Shown here: piece after piece, positions 36,877 to 46,335 of the stretch
Numbering within the stretch: position 1 is the stretch's first letter
Layout: each line of letters starts with the position of its first letter
Assembly (NCBI RefSeq): GCF_049537125.1
Contig: NZ_JBMVQY010000001.1
Location: 310,001 to 374,000, forward strand
From: Limisphaera sp026417315
Lineage (GTDB): Bacteria > Verrucomicrobiota > Verrucomicrobiia > Limisphaerales > Limisphaeraceae
Length of the DNA: 64,000 nucleotides
Reading direction: 5' to 3'
Notes under the pieces: generated by a model
Told to the model about the DNA's origin: nothing
What the model saw: only the letters and a program-made list of their open reading frames with translations
Databases searched by the model: none
Program-made: the position numbers and the translations under genes

Positions 36877-37272
36877 ATGGTGAGCACCCGTCAAATTCGA
36901 CGCGACGCCAAACGACTCTACCGAGCCTGCCTGGTGCAGGGGCGGCTGGACGAGCAGAGGGTTCGACAGGTGCTGGACCTGGTGCTGGCGGAGCGCCCGC
37001 GGGGCTACCTGCGCCTGCTGGCGTATTTTCACCGTTTGGTCAAACTGGAGCTCCAGCGTCGCACGGCGCGCGTCGAGAGCGCCGTGCCGCTGGATCCGGA
37101 GCTGCAATCCCGTTTGCAGGAGCGGGTTCACCAACGGTACGGCCCGGGCCTGCTGTGGGAGTACCAGGTTGCCCCCGAACTGATCGCCGGCCTGCGGCTG
37201 CGCGTGGGCAGCGACGTCTATGACGCCAGTGTTCAGGGCCGGCTCCGGGAGCTGGCTGAGAGTTTCGACTGA
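36877..37272 (+). CDS. atpH: F-type ATP synthase subunit delta (short form)
   Basis: At 131 residues it is shorter than the usual 175-180 of AtpH. It has a helical start (RQIRRDAKRLYRACLVQGRL), LLAYFHRLVKLELQR in the middle and the typical C-terminal domain end (LRLRVGSDVYDASVQGRLREL). The N-terminal six-helix domain that caps the alpha subunits seems reduced. Its place between atpF and atpA supports the assignment. It joins the b dimer to the F1 head. Confidence 0.85.
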   Translation: MVSTRQIRRDAKRLYRACLVQGRLDEQRVRQVLDLVLAERPRGYLRLLAYFHRLVKLELQRRTARVESAVPLDPELQSRLQERVHQRYGPGLLWEYQVAPELIAGLRLRVGSDVYDASVQGRLRELAESFD

Positions 37273-37354
37273 ATGGGCCTTGGATGAGTCCCGGGACCCG
37301 GCCCGGGAACCGGCCCCTTGACCCGGGGGCCATGGAAACGACAGAAACAACCGT

Positions 37355-38887
37355 ATGAGCCAATTGTTACAAGAGATCGAAGCCCGCATTGCCGGCGCCA
37401 AAACCACGGCCCGGCGCCAGAACGTCGGCATCGTTCGCGAAGTCGGCGACGGCGTCGTCCGCATCGAGGGACTCGACGACGCCATGCTCAACGAGATGCT
37501 GGACTTCGGCAACGGCATCATGGGCATTGCCCTGAACCTCGAGGAAACCGAGGTGGGCGCGATCCTGCTGGGCGATTTCACCAGCGTGCGGGAAGGACAC
37601 GAGGTTCGCACCACCGGCAAGGTCCTGCAGGTGCCGGTGGGCAAGGGACTTTTGGGCCGCGTGGTGGACGTTCTGGGTCGTCCCCTGGACGGCAAAGGTC
37701 CCATTCAGCCGACCACGTATTATCCGGTGGAGAAAATCGCGCCCGGCATCATCAAACGCCGCTCGGTGAACCAGCCGGTGCAGACTGGCATCATGGCGAT
37801 CGACGCCATGATCCCCATCGGCCGGGGGCAACGCGAGCTCATCATCGGCGACCGGTCCACCGGCAAAACCACCATTGCCATCGATACCATCATCAACAAT
37901 GCCCGGCTCAACCGCGCCGCGGAACAGGCCGGGGACACCTCCTACCGCCCCCTCTACAGCATTTACGTCGCCATCGGGCAAAAACAGTCCAACATTGCCC
38001 GGATCATCAGCGTGCTGGAGGAGCACGGGGCCATGCCCTACACCATCGTCGTGGTGGCCTCCGCTTCCGATGCCGCCACCAATCAATACCTGGCTCCCTT
38101 CGCCGGGTGTGCCATGGGCGAGTGGTTCATGGACAACGGCATGGACGCCCTGATTGTGTACGATGACCTCTCCAAGCACGCCGTCGCCTACCGCCAGGTC
38201 TCCCTGGTCCTGAAACGGCCGTCGGGTCGAGAGGCGTATCCCGGCGACATTTTCTACCTGCACAGCCGCCTCTTGGAGCGCGCCGCCCGCCTGAACGAAA
38301 ACTACGGCAACGGGTCGCTGACCGCCCTGCCGATCATTGAAACCCAGCTGGGCGACGTGTCCGCCTACATTCCCACCAACGTCATTTCGATCACGGACGG
38401 CCAGATCTATCTGGAGACCGACCTCTTCTACCAGGGCGTTCGCCCCGCCATCTCGGTCGGTCTGTCGGTGTCGCGCGTCGGTTCCTCGGCGCAGATCAAG
38501 GCCATGAAACAGGTGGCCGCCCGGATCAAGGGCGAGCTGGCGCAGTTCCGTGAACTGGCCGCCTTCGCGCAGTTCGGGTCCGACCTCGATGCGGCCACGC
38601 AGGCCAAGATCGAGCGGGGCAAGCGGATCGTCGAGGTCTTCAAGCAGGAGCAGTACAATCCCATCCCGGTCGAGATCCAGGTGGCCGTTCTGTGGACGGT
38701 CCAGAACGGCTTCATGGACGACGTGCCCGTGGAGCGCATCAAGGAATTCCAGGCCAGGCTGGTGGACTACCTGACCACTCGGAAGGCCGAACTATTGGGC
38801 CGGATTCTCCGCGAGAAGGCTCTCAGTGACGCCTCGGTGGCCGACCTCAAGGCCGCCGTCACCGAGTTCAAACAAACGTGGCATTGA
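37355..38887 (+). CDS. atpA: F-type ATP synthase subunit alpha
   Basis: This 510-residue non-catalytic nucleotide-binding subunit of F1 has Walker A as GDRSTGKTTIAID (Ser where Gln is most common), the segment YVAIGQKQSNIARII, DALIVYDDLSKHAVAYRQ and the alpha signature PAISVGLSVSRVGSSAQ with the arginine finger. The N-terminal beta barrel and the C-terminal helical bundle are of normal length. It starts with ATG 82 bp after atpH. Confidence 0.98.
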   Translation: MSQLLQEIEARIAGAKTTARRQNVGIVREVGDGVVRIEGLDDAMLNEMLDFGNGIMGIALNLEETEVGAILLGDFTSVREGHEVRTTGKVLQVPVGKGLLGRVVDVLGRPLDGKGPIQPTTYYPVEKIAPGIIKRRSVNQPVQTGIMAIDAMIPIGRGQRELIIGDRSTGKTTIAIDTIINNARLNRAAEQAGDTSYRPLYSIYVAIGQKQSNIARIISVLEEHGAMPYTIVVVASASDAATNQYLAPFAGCAMGEWFMDNGMDALIVYDDLSKHAVAYRQVSLVLKRPSGREAYPGDIFYLHSRLLERAARLNENYGNGSLTALPIIETQLGDVSAYIPTNVISITDGQIYLETDLFYQGVRPAISVGLSVSRVGSSAQIKAMKQVAARIKGELAQFRELAAFAQFGSDLDAATQAKIERGKRIVEVFKQEQYNPIPVEIQVAVLWTVQNGFMDDVPVERIKEFQARLVDYLTTRKAELLGRILREKALSDASVADLKAAVTEFKQTWH

Positions 38888-38908
38888 TCCCCTGCTCGAT
38901 TTGCCGCC

Positions 38909-39787
38909 ATGGCTGGTCTCCGTGACATCCGCCGCCGCATCCGCTCCATCAAGAGCACGGCCCAAATTACCAAGGCCATGCAGATGGTGGCCGCGGCCAA
39001 AATGCGCAAGGCCCAACAGGCCGCACTGGCGGGGCGCCCCTACGCCCGGGCCATGAACCGCATGTTGGCCGAGCTCCTGCCCACGGTCACCGATTTCACC
39101 CACCCATTGATGGAGGAACGCCCCGGGGGCCGGCGATGCGTGCTGTTGGTCAGCACGGACAAGGGGCTCTGCGGCGCGCTCAACAGCACGCTCTTCCGCG
39201 AGGCCATCAAGTTCGATCCCCGGGAAACCGTGTTTGTCGCGGCCGGCCGCAAGGCGGCCCAATTCCTGGCCCGCGCCCGCCGCACGCTGCTGGCGGAGTT
39301 CTCCTACAAGGACCACCCCCAGTTCGCCGAGGCGCGCGCCATCTCCCGCTTCCTCCAGGAAGGTTTCCTCAAAGGCGAGTTCCACCGCGTGGACGTCCTG
39401 TTCATGAACTTTGTCTCCACGCTGATCCAGCGGCCGGAGGTGCTGCCGCTGCTGCCCCTGCGGGAGATTCGCGGGGTCAGCTCCGAGCCCGAGGGAGCCG
39501 AACTGGGAACAGAGCTGCTCAAGGGAGCCACGGAATTCCTCTTCGAGCCCGGTCCGGAACGGGTCCTCGGCGCCCTGTTACCGCACTACATCAACTTTCG
39601 CATTTACCAGGTGCTGCTCGAGGCGAAAGCCAGCGAGCACAGCGCACGCATGGTGGCCATGAAGAACGCCACCGAAAACGCCAACCAACTGGTCAAAGAC
39701 CTCACCCTGCAGTACAACAAGTTGCGCCAGGCGGGCATTACCAAGGAGCTCCTGGAAATCGCCACCGCCCAAATGGCCATGTCTTGA
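38909..39787 (+). CDS. atpG: F-type ATP synthase subunit gamma
   Basis: This 292-residue central stalk protein has the N-terminal helix AGLRDIRRRIRSIKSTAQIT KAMQMVAAAKM-type coiled coil that turns inside the alpha/beta hexamer. The core has STDKGLCGALNS, and the C-terminal helix ends ITKELLEIATAQMAMS. All family landmarks are present and the length is normal. It starts 21 bp after atpA. Confidence 0.97.
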   Translation: MAGLRDIRRRIRSIKSTAQITKAMQMVAAAKMRKAQQAALAGRPYARAMNRMLAELLPTVTDFTHPLMEERPGGRRCVLLVSTDKGLCGALNSTLFREAIKFDPRETVFVAAGRKAAQFLARARRTLLAEFSYKDHPQFAEARAISRFLQEGFLKGEFHRVDVLFMNFVSTLIQRPEVLPLLPLREIRGVSSEPEGAELGTELLKGATEFLFEPGPERVLGALLPHYINFRIYQVLLEAKASEHSARMVAMKNATENANQLVKDLTLQYNKLRQAGITKELLEIATAQMAMS

Positions 39788-39799
39788 TCCCACTTCCCC

Positions 39800-41209
39800 A
39801 TGAACAAAGGCAGAATCGTCCAAGTCATCGGTCCGGTCGTGGACGTCGAATTCCCGGGGCAGGTCCCGGCCATATACAATGCCCTGACCGTCGAATACGA
39901 CGTGCCGGGCGAGGGCCGCGTCAAACGCGTGCTCGAAGTGCAGCAACACCTCGGGGACAACTGGGTTCGCACCGTCTGCATGGGTTCCACCGACGGGATG
40001 AAGCGGGGCTATGAAGTCATCGACACCGGCGGGCCCATCACCGTGCCGGTGGGGGAGGCCGTCCTGGGACGCGTCCTCAACGTCACCGGGGACCCGGTGG
40101 ACGAACGCGGCCCCATCCAGGCCGAAAAGCGCTATCCCATTCACCGTCCTCCGCCCAGCCTGACGGAGCAGTCCACTTCGCCCCAGGTCCTCGTAACCGG
40201 CATCAAGGTCATCGACCTGATCTGTCCCTTCCTCAAGGGCGGCAAGGTCGGGGCCTTCGGCGGCGCCGGAGTGGGCAAGACCGTGGTGATCATGGAGCTC
40301 ATCAACAACATCGCCAAACTCCACGGCGGTGTGTCGGTCTTCGCGGGCGTCGGCGAGCGCACGCGCGAAGGCAACGACCTCTACAACGAAATGATCGAGG
40401 CCGGCGTCATCAACCTCAAGGACCTGAGCAAGTCCAAGATCGCCCTGGTCTATGGACAAATGAACGAGCCGCCCGGCGCCCGTCTCCGCGTCGCTCTGTC
40501 CGGCCTGGCCATCACGGAGTATTTCCGCGACGAACGCAACCAGGACGTGCTGCTCTTCATCGACAACATCTTCCGGTTTTCGCAGGCCGGTTCCGAGGTG
40601 TCCGCGCTCCTGGGCCGCACCCCCAGCGCCGTCGGCTACCAACCCACCCTCGCCGCCGAAATGGGGAACCTCCAGGAGCGGATTACCTCCACCAAGAAGG
40701 GTTCCATCACCTCCTTCCAGGCCATTTACGTCCCCGCCGACGACATCACCGATCCGGCTCCGGCCACCACCTTTACCCACCTGGACGCCACCATCGTGCT
40801 GGACCGCGGTCTCACCGAGCTGGGGATCTACCCGGCGGTGGACCCGCTGGCCTCCACGTCCCGTGCGCTCACCCCGGAAATCGTCGGACGCGAACACTAC
40901 GAAGTGGCCCGCGGGGTCCAACGTGTCCTCCAACGCTACAAGGACCTCCAGGACATCATCGCCATTCTCGGGATGGACGAGCTGTCGCCCGAAGACAAGT
41001 TGACCGTCTTCCGCGCGCGAAAAATCCAGCGCTTCCTCAGCCAGCCGTTCTCGGTGGCCGAAGTCTTCACCGGACGTCCCGGCAAACAGGTGCCCGTGGA
41101 GGAAACCGTGCGCGGGTTCAAGGAGATCCTCGAGGGCAAATACGACGACGTCCCCGAGGCCAACTTCTACATGAAGGGCGGCATCGACGAAGTGCTGCAG
41201 GAGTCCTAA
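39800..41209 (+). CDS. atpD: F-type ATP synthase subunit beta
   Basis: This 469-residue catalytic subunit has Walker A GGAGVGKTVVIMELINN, the catalytic Glu in GVGERTREGNDLY, Walker B VLLFIDNIFRF, the family signature VDPLASTSRALTP and the DELSEED-type lever as DELSPEDKL. The start MNKGRIVQVIGPVVDVEFPG is typical. It is joined closely to atpG (12 bp) and atpC (15 bp). Confidence 0.98.
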   Translation: MNKGRIVQVIGPVVDVEFPGQVPAIYNALTVEYDVPGEGRVKRVLEVQQHLGDNWVRTVCMGSTDGMKRGYEVIDTGGPITVPVGEAVLGRVLNVTGDPVDERGPIQAEKRYPIHRPPPSLTEQSTSPQVLVTGIKVIDLICPFLKGGKVGAFGGAGVGKTVVIMELINNIAKLHGGVSVFAGVGERTREGNDLYNEMIEAGVINLKDLSKSKIALVYGQMNEPPGARLRVALSGLAITEYFRDERNQDVLLFIDNIFRFSQAGSEVSALLGRTPSAVGYQPTLAAEMGNLQERITSTKKGSITSFQAIYVPADDITDPAPATTFTHLDATIVLDRGLTELGIYPAVDPLASTSRALTPEIVGREHYEVARGVQRVLQRYKDLQDIIAILGMDELSPEDKLTVFRARKIQRFLSQPFSVAEVFTGRPGKQVPVEETVRGFKEILEGKYDDVPEANFYMKGGIDEVLQES

Positions 41210-41224
41210 GCTCACCGCCGTGCC

Positions 41225-41635
41225 ATGGCCAACACCCTGCGTCTCACCATCGTCACTCCTGAAGCCGAGGTTTTCTCCGGCGAGGTGGACATGGTCACTC
41301 TCCCGGGCGTGGACGGAGAATTGGGGGTGTTTCCCATGCACACCCCGCTCATGACTCAGATCGAGCCCGGCGAACTGGTCCTGCGCCGTGGCACCGAGGA
41401 AACCCACATGGCCGTGGGCGAGGGCTTCGCCGAAATCACCGGCGATCACGTGACCATCATCACGGACATGGCCATCGAGGCCGACAGCATCGACGAGGCG
41501 GCCGTGGAGGAGGCCCGACGCCGCGCAGAAGCGCGCCTGGCCGAGAAACTCAGTGCCGAGGATGCCGCCCTGGTCCAGGCCACCCTCGCCCGTGCCACCG
41601 CGCAGCTCAAGGTCAAGCGAGCGCGCAAGCGATAG
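41225..41635 (+). CDS. atpC: F-type ATP synthase subunit epsilon
   Basis: This 136-residue central-stalk and regulatory subunit has the N-terminal beta sandwich (LTIVTPEAEVFSGEVDMVTL, PGVDGELGVFPMHTPLM, AVGEGFAEITGDHVTII) followed by two C-terminal helices (EEARRRAEARLAEKL). In the family these helices can extend upward and brake ATP hydrolysis. It is the last gene of the operon. Confidence 0.96.
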   Translation: MANTLRLTIVTPEAEVFSGEVDMVTLPGVDGELGVFPMHTPLMTQIEPGELVLRRGTEETHMAVGEGFAEITGDHVTIITDMAIEADSIDEAAVEEARRRAEARLAEKLSAEDAALVQATLARATAQLKVKRARKR

Positions 41636-42253
41636 AACCCACGCCGGGCCCTGCGCTCGGGTGTTGTCCCATTCGGCGGGTCAGGTGCTCAGCCCCGCCC
41701 CTCGACGCTCATGGTGATCCGGTCTCGTGTCCATCCCGTACGACCCGCTCAGGGCAGCCGCCCGACGTGGCCCTGCCCGGCCTGCCTGGCTTGAACAGGT
41801 GCTCGGACCATTCCACGGCTCGAAAGAGCTCGGCCTGCCAGGCTCGCCAGGCGGTTTTTGCCACTGCTCTCGTGCCTCGTCACCCGGGTCCCGCAAAGTT
41901 CGAAGCAGGCCCGTCAAGGCCATGCGGATCCTGAGAAGTTTTGGAAGGATCCTTTCGCCCAAACCACAGGTGTGCACAACAGCTGCCTGTGCACTCGCGT
42001 GTTGCGAGTTCGCCCCTTTTCAATTTCCCGTGACGCCCGCCCTGCAGGTAAGGGGTGCCCTGCCCTCGACAGCCGGTGCATCTCAGGTTGTTGGACGCCC
42101 CCGAAACCTCGCCGGCATCTCGGCCGCCGTCGCCGCGGGCAAGCCGGAGTAACCCGGTATTTCATCGAGACTCTCCAATCCGGCACGCAAAAACGGAAAC
42201 ACCTCCCTCGACGGCGTCCCGCGGCTCGCTCCGTCGACACACCGCCCGAGGGA
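41636..42253. other. Intergenic region after the atp operon, no supported gene
   Basis: This 618-bp stretch lies between convergent genes. It contains a GTGCACA/TGTGCAC inverted repeat pair at 41972-41994 and, just after, a small CTCGC/GCGAG hairpin. A weak stem (GCCTG at 41833 with CAGGC at 41848) is followed by five T at 41855-41859 and may act as a terminator. None of the short frames resembles a protein. Confidence 0.45.
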
Positions 42254-44335
42254 TTATTGCGTGGGAAATCGCCGATCTACGCGCCGCACCGGCGGGTCCA
42301 CATAAGCACGCCCTTGCCGGTAAAGCGCGGCCAGTCGCCGATTCAACTCTGCAAACATGCCGTCCCCGCGCCGTTGCGCCAGTTCGGCTGCACGCTCTGC
42401 TTCCGCCGCGGCCTGGTCGAACCGGCCCGCCGCCGCCAGGGCTGCCGCCAGTGTGCCGTGCATTCGGGGATTGTCCGGATCCAGCTCACAAGCCCGCGTG
42501 GCCAGCTCCACTGCGCGGGCCGGATCTCTGAGCCGCGCGTCGTGAGCCGTCGCCAGCAACCAGGCCAGGTTGTTCATCACGTCGGCATCCCCGGGATGCG
42601 TTGCGAGGGCAGCAGACAACTCCGCGACGGCGCCTGCCAGGTCGTCGGCCCTGCGCAAGACGGCAGCCAAATCCAGCCGAATGGCCACATCGTCCTGCAT
42701 CCCGAGGGCTTCACGAAGCACCCGAGCGGCTTCCTCAAGTCGCCCGAGTTGCTCGAGCGCTTCCGCCCATCCCCGCCGCGCAGCCACGTTGCGTGGCTGC
42801 AGCGCGACCGCCCTGCCGTAGTGCTCCGCTGCCTCGCCCCATTGCCCCAAAGCCGCCAGCGCCCGACCCAGGTTTTGCTGGGCGGCCGCGTTGTGCGGAT
42901 AAATCTCCAGGGCACGCCGAAAATGTTCCGCGGCTCGTCCCAGATCTCCCCGTTCCGCGAAAAAGGTCCCCAAGTTGTTGTGGGCCACCCAGGCCCGCGG
43001 GTTGCAACGCAACGTGGCCTGCCACAACGTAAAGTCGTCCACGAACAACTGAACCCGCCGGTGACTCAGCCCGGCCAGCAACACCAGTCCCAGGCCCAGC
43101 CCCACCATCCCGACCCGCCGGATCCGTTTGCCCGAGAACTCCGAGGCCCAGCGCGCGCCCGAGGACAACACACCGGACACCCCAGCAGCCACGACCGCCA
43201 GGCTGAAGTACGCGAAGTGGTCGGACACCGGCGCCATGGCAAAAAAATAAATCGGGAAAAAGCCAAGGAAGGGGAACACGCTCGCCGTATAAGCCCCGAG
43301 CCATGCCAGCAATCCCCGCCACCCGCGCCATGCCGCCGCCAGCGCCCCCGCCGCCAGCGCGACAAGCCCGGCCAACTGCCACGCCACGATCCCGCCCGAG
43401 ACCCCCCTCTCCCATTGGGGATAAATCAGGCAGAGCTCGGCCGGCCACAGCGCTTGCACTGCGTAAAACCACCAGGTCCGGGCTACCCGAAGCCCCAGCG
43501 GCATTCCGTCGGCTTCCGGCAACACGGCCCCGGCCAAAACCTGGTGGGTGTGGAGCCACACGGTCCGCAATCCCATGGCCAATGCCAGGGCAAACAGCGG
43601 CAACAATCCCGCCATGGCCCACTTCGGACACCGCCCCGTTCTCCAGTACACCCAGGCCAGGAGCGCCACGGGCAAGCCCACGACCGACGTCTTGGCCAGA
43701 AGCGCCAGGGCAAAAGCCGTCCAGGCCGTGGCCAGGCTGGATGCCTGTTTGAACCTGCTCTGCCTTTCCGGCACCGTGGCCCCCTCTGGGAGCCATCGCC
43801 GGCTGAATGCGATCCACCCAAGCGCGCTTCCCAGGGCCAGGGTGAGCGACAGGGTGTTTTTCACTTCCGAGATCCACGCCGCCGAGGCCACCGCCACCGG
43901 ATGCCACGCAAACCAGATCGCCGCTGCCGTGGCCGCCGGGAGGCCCATCCTCGAAAGGACGTGGCGCACCAGCACCGCGGCCAGGGCATGCAGCAGGACG
44001 TTGAACCAGTGAAAGGCCAACGCAGATTTCCCCCACAATGCGTGGAGCCCGGCCAGCACCGCCAGGCTCAGCGGAAAATCCTCCCGCGTCCAAACCGTGC
44101 GCAGGGTGGCCTCCCCTGTGACCAGAGAGTTGCGATCGAGCAACACCGTGTCGTCCCAGACAAAGTCGCCCCGGGCCAGCACGGGTGCGTAGAGGAGCAA
44201 GGTCGTGCCGATCAGGCACAGGTCGATCCTTGAGTCACGGGAGCCCCGAGCCCGCAGCCACGCCCGGCATCGAGCGAAAACATCGGCCAACGGTCGCAGT
44301 GCTGCAGGTTCTGCAGATCCCGTCTGCCCGCTCAT
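42254..44335 (-). CDS. Polytopic membrane protein with C-terminal TPR repeats (TMTC/PMT-like)
   Basis: The protein has 693 residues from the ATG at 44335 (MSGQTGS); the frame is open to 44590 without signal. The N-terminal half has about 11-12 membrane helices. The first loop holds GDFVWDDTVLLDRNSLVTG, a DD-containing segment like that of TMTC/PMT-type glycosyltransferases, and a later segment reads SDHFAYFSLAV. The C-terminal 230 residues carry about six tetratricopeptide repeats (AWVAHNNLGTFFAERGD, AAQQNLGRALAALGQWGEAA, NNLAWLLATAHD). This build is common in Planctomycetes and Verrucomicrobia and suggests a protein-glycosylation or cell-surface assembly role, but the substrate is unknown. 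No partner gene is adjacent. Confidence 0.75.
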   Translation of the reverse strand: MSGQTGSAEPAALRPLADVFARCRAWLRARGSRDSRIDLCLIGTTLLLYAPVLARGDFVWDDTVLLDRNSLVTGEATLRTVWTREDFPLSLAVLAGLHALWGKSALAFHWFNVLLHALAAVLVRHVLSRMGLPAATAAAIWFAWHPVAVASAAWISEVKNTLSLTLALGSALGWIAFSRRWLPEGATVPERQSRFKQASSLATAWTAFALALLAKTSVVGLPVALLAWVYWRTGRCPKWAMAGLLPLFALALAMGLRTVWLHTHQVLAGAVLPEADGMPLGLRVARTWWFYAVQALWPAELCLIYPQWERGVSGGIVAWQLAGLVALAAGALAAAWRGWRGLLAWLGAYTASVFPFLGFFPIYFFAMAPVSDHFAYFSLAVVAAGVSGVLSSGARWASEFSGKRIRRVGMVGLGLGLVLLAGLSHRRVQLFVDDFTLWQATLRCNPRAWVAHNNLGTFFAERGDLGRAAEHFRRALEIYPHNAAAQQNLGRALAALGQWGEAAEHYGRAVALQPRNVAARRGWAEALEQLGRLEEAARVLREALGMQDDVAIRLDLAAVLRRADDLAGAVAELSAALATHPGDADVMNNLAWLLATAHDARLRDPARAVELATRACELDPDNPRMHGTLAAALAAAGRFDQAAAEAERAAELAQRRGDGMFAELNRRLAALYRQGRAYVDPPVRRVDRRFPTQ

Positions 44336-44862
44336 GGGCCCAGAGTGGTGTGGATCCGGCGGCCTTGACAAGGGACTCCTGACCGGGACTGCTGCCGTGG
44401 CGCGCCTTTTCTCCGCATCGACCTGCGACCCATGGACGCGCGCGGCTCCTCCCTCCCGGTCGCGAAAGGATGGCAGGGCGGCGGTTCCCATGCAGCTGCC
44501 CTTGATGGGTACGGGAAGGTCCGGCCGGCGCGCGGACCAGGGAAGGACGCGTCCATGCTGGGGACGGAGATTGCTCGCCGGGGTCGGCAAGGAGGCCGGT
44601 CTCCCTGGCAGCCCAGAGCGACCGAAAATTCGAGGTTTCTTCAGCGGCTCAAGGCCATGAATGGTTGATCAGTGCGGGCAACATCGGGGCTCCCAAAGGC
44701 CCGGACATCGAACCGCGCCCGACCGTCCTCTGTTCTCTTCCGAGGTGCGAAACGCCGCTGCGGATGCGCTTGTCACGAATGTTCAACGGCGATTCGACTT
44801 GCCATCTGCGCCGTTTCCTCTAAACGGGGAGCAGCCGTGTGGAAGGGCGGGGTTTGGGTCTC
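44336..44862. other. Divergent intergenic region, no supported gene
   Basis: These 527 bp lie between the TPR protein gene and the sensor kinase gene, which are transcribed away from each other, so both promoters should be here. I could not find a trustworthy -35/-10 pair. The frames that cover it on both strands are Arg/Pro-rich high-GC artefacts. Confidence 0.4.
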
Positions 44863-46335
44863 ATGGAGCCACACCGTCTTTTGATCGTTGAGGACGAAGC
44901 GCCGGTGGCGCAAATGATCGTGGCGGCCGTCCGACGCCTCGGTTACCACGTGGTCGGGGTGACCGACTCCGCACAGCAGGGGTTTGCCCTGGCCGCCTCG
45001 GCCCGCCCCCACCTGGCCGTGCTCGATATCGAATTGCACGGGCGCACCGAAGGTTTTGAACTGGCCCAACGGCTCCGGCAGGAACTCGACATCCCGAGCA
45101 TTTTCCTGACGGGGCGCAGTGACGAGGCCACGTTGCAGCAGGTCCGCCAATCCGGCTCGTTCGGTTACCTCCTGAAGCCGTTTCGCCCCCAGGAATTGAA
45201 AGCGTGCCTCGAGCTGGCTCTCCAACGGCACGCCCGGGAATCGCACCTGGCCCGGTTGGAACGGGCGTTTTCCGCCGCCATTCGCTGCGCTGCCGACGGG
45301 GTCATCCTGACCGACCCCGAACAGCGGATCACGTACTTGAATCCTGCCGCCGAGCGCCTTACCGGCTGGTCCTGGGAAGAGGCCATTGGTCAGCCCCTGG
45401 CCAGGGTGTTTCAACAAAAAGACGCCGCACCCGAATCCGACACCGCCTTCCTCCGTGCCCGGGAGATGACCTCGGACCGGCCCGCGGTCCCTCCGCCCAC
45501 GGAAGCGCTCCTCCTGACGGCCCGGAATGAAACCATTCCTGTCGAGGTCACCCGGGCTCCGCTCCGCGACGAGGTGCACGGATTGCTGGGAACGGTCCTC
45601 GTCTTCCGCGACGTCACCGAACGCAAACGCTATCAAGCCGCGCTGCAAGAGTCCCGACAGCAACTTCGCGCCCTGGCGCGAAATCTGGAGACCACCCGGG
45701 AGGACGAACGCGGACGAATTGCCCGCGAGATTCACGACGAGCTGGGACAGATGCTCACCAAGCTCAAGATGGATCTTGCCTGGCTCGAGCGCCGGCTGGC
45801 CCCGACTGCCGACGCCGGTCTGGAGGGCCGGCTGCGCGGCATGACGCAGTTGCTCGATGAAACCGTTCAGACGGTGCGCCGCATCGCCAATGAATTGCGT
45901 CCCGGCATGCTCGACACGCTCGGCCTGGCGGCGGCGCTCGAATGGGAAGCGCAACAGTTCCACAGCCGCACAGGGATCGCCTGTCGGTTCGAAGCCGCCC
46001 CCGGTGTGACCGCGCCCCCCGATCGCCTCGCCGCAATCGCGCTTTACCGGATCGTGCAGGAGGCCCTCACCAACGTGGCCCGACACGCGCATGCCACCCA
46101 GGTCCACATCCGGCTCGAGTCCTCCGGAACCACCTTGCAGCTCACAATCCAGGACAACGGACAGGGCGCTACGCCCGCTCAGTTGCGTCGCCCCGGCTGT
46201 CTCGGCCTGCTCGGCATGCACGAACGGGCCCACAGCCTCGGCGGCGAATGCCGCATCGAAAGCCAGCCCGGTCGCGGCACCCGCATTCGGGTCACGATTC
46301 CCCTGGCTCCCTGCACGCCGCCACCCCGCCCATGA
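44863..46335 (+). CDS. REC-PAS sensor histidine kinase (NarX/DegS type)
   Basis: The protein has 490 residues from the ATG at 44863; an upstream GTG at 44839 is possible. Domains: an N-terminal receiver (residues 4-120; acidic pocket EDE at 10-12, phospho-Asp55 in AVLDIELHG, Lys in YLLKPF), a PAS domain (about 135-255: GVILTDPEQRITYLNPAAER), a HisKA_3 dimerisation helix with His291 in GRIAREIHDELGQML, and an HATPase domain (VQEALTNVARHAHA N box, DNGQG, LGLLGMHERA). It has no membrane segment, so it senses a cytoplasmic signal or is driven through its receiver. The stop overlaps the response regulator start by ATGA, so the two form a pair. Confidence 0.9.
   Translation: MEPHRLLIVEDEAPVAQMIVAAVRRLGYHVVGVTDSAQQGFALAASARPHLAVLDIELHGRTEGFELAQRLRQELDIPSIFLTGRSDEATLQQVRQSGSFGYLLKPFRPQELKACLELALQRHARESHLARLERAFSAAIRCAADGVILTDPEQRITYLNPAAERLTGWSWEEAIGQPLARVFQQKDAAPESDTAFLRAREMTSDRPAVPPPTEALLLTARNETIPVEVTRAPLRDEVHGLLGTVLVFRDVTERKRYQAALQESRQQLRALARNLETTREDERGRIAREIHDELGQMLTKLKMDLAWLERRLAPTADAGLEGRLRGMTQLLDETVQTVRRIANELRPGMLDTLGLAAALEWEAQQFHSRTGIACRFEAAPGVTAPPDRLAAIALYRIVQEALTNVARHAHATQVHIRLESSGTTLQLTIQDNGQGATPAQLRRPGCLGLLGMHERAHSLGGECRIESQPGRGTRIRVTIPLAPCTPPPRP

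Noticed and set aside
42254..44590. Start of the TPR membrane protein at 44590
   Set aside because: The first 85 codons give an Arg/Pro-rich stretch without signal or helix; the ATG at 44335 lies just before the first membrane helix.
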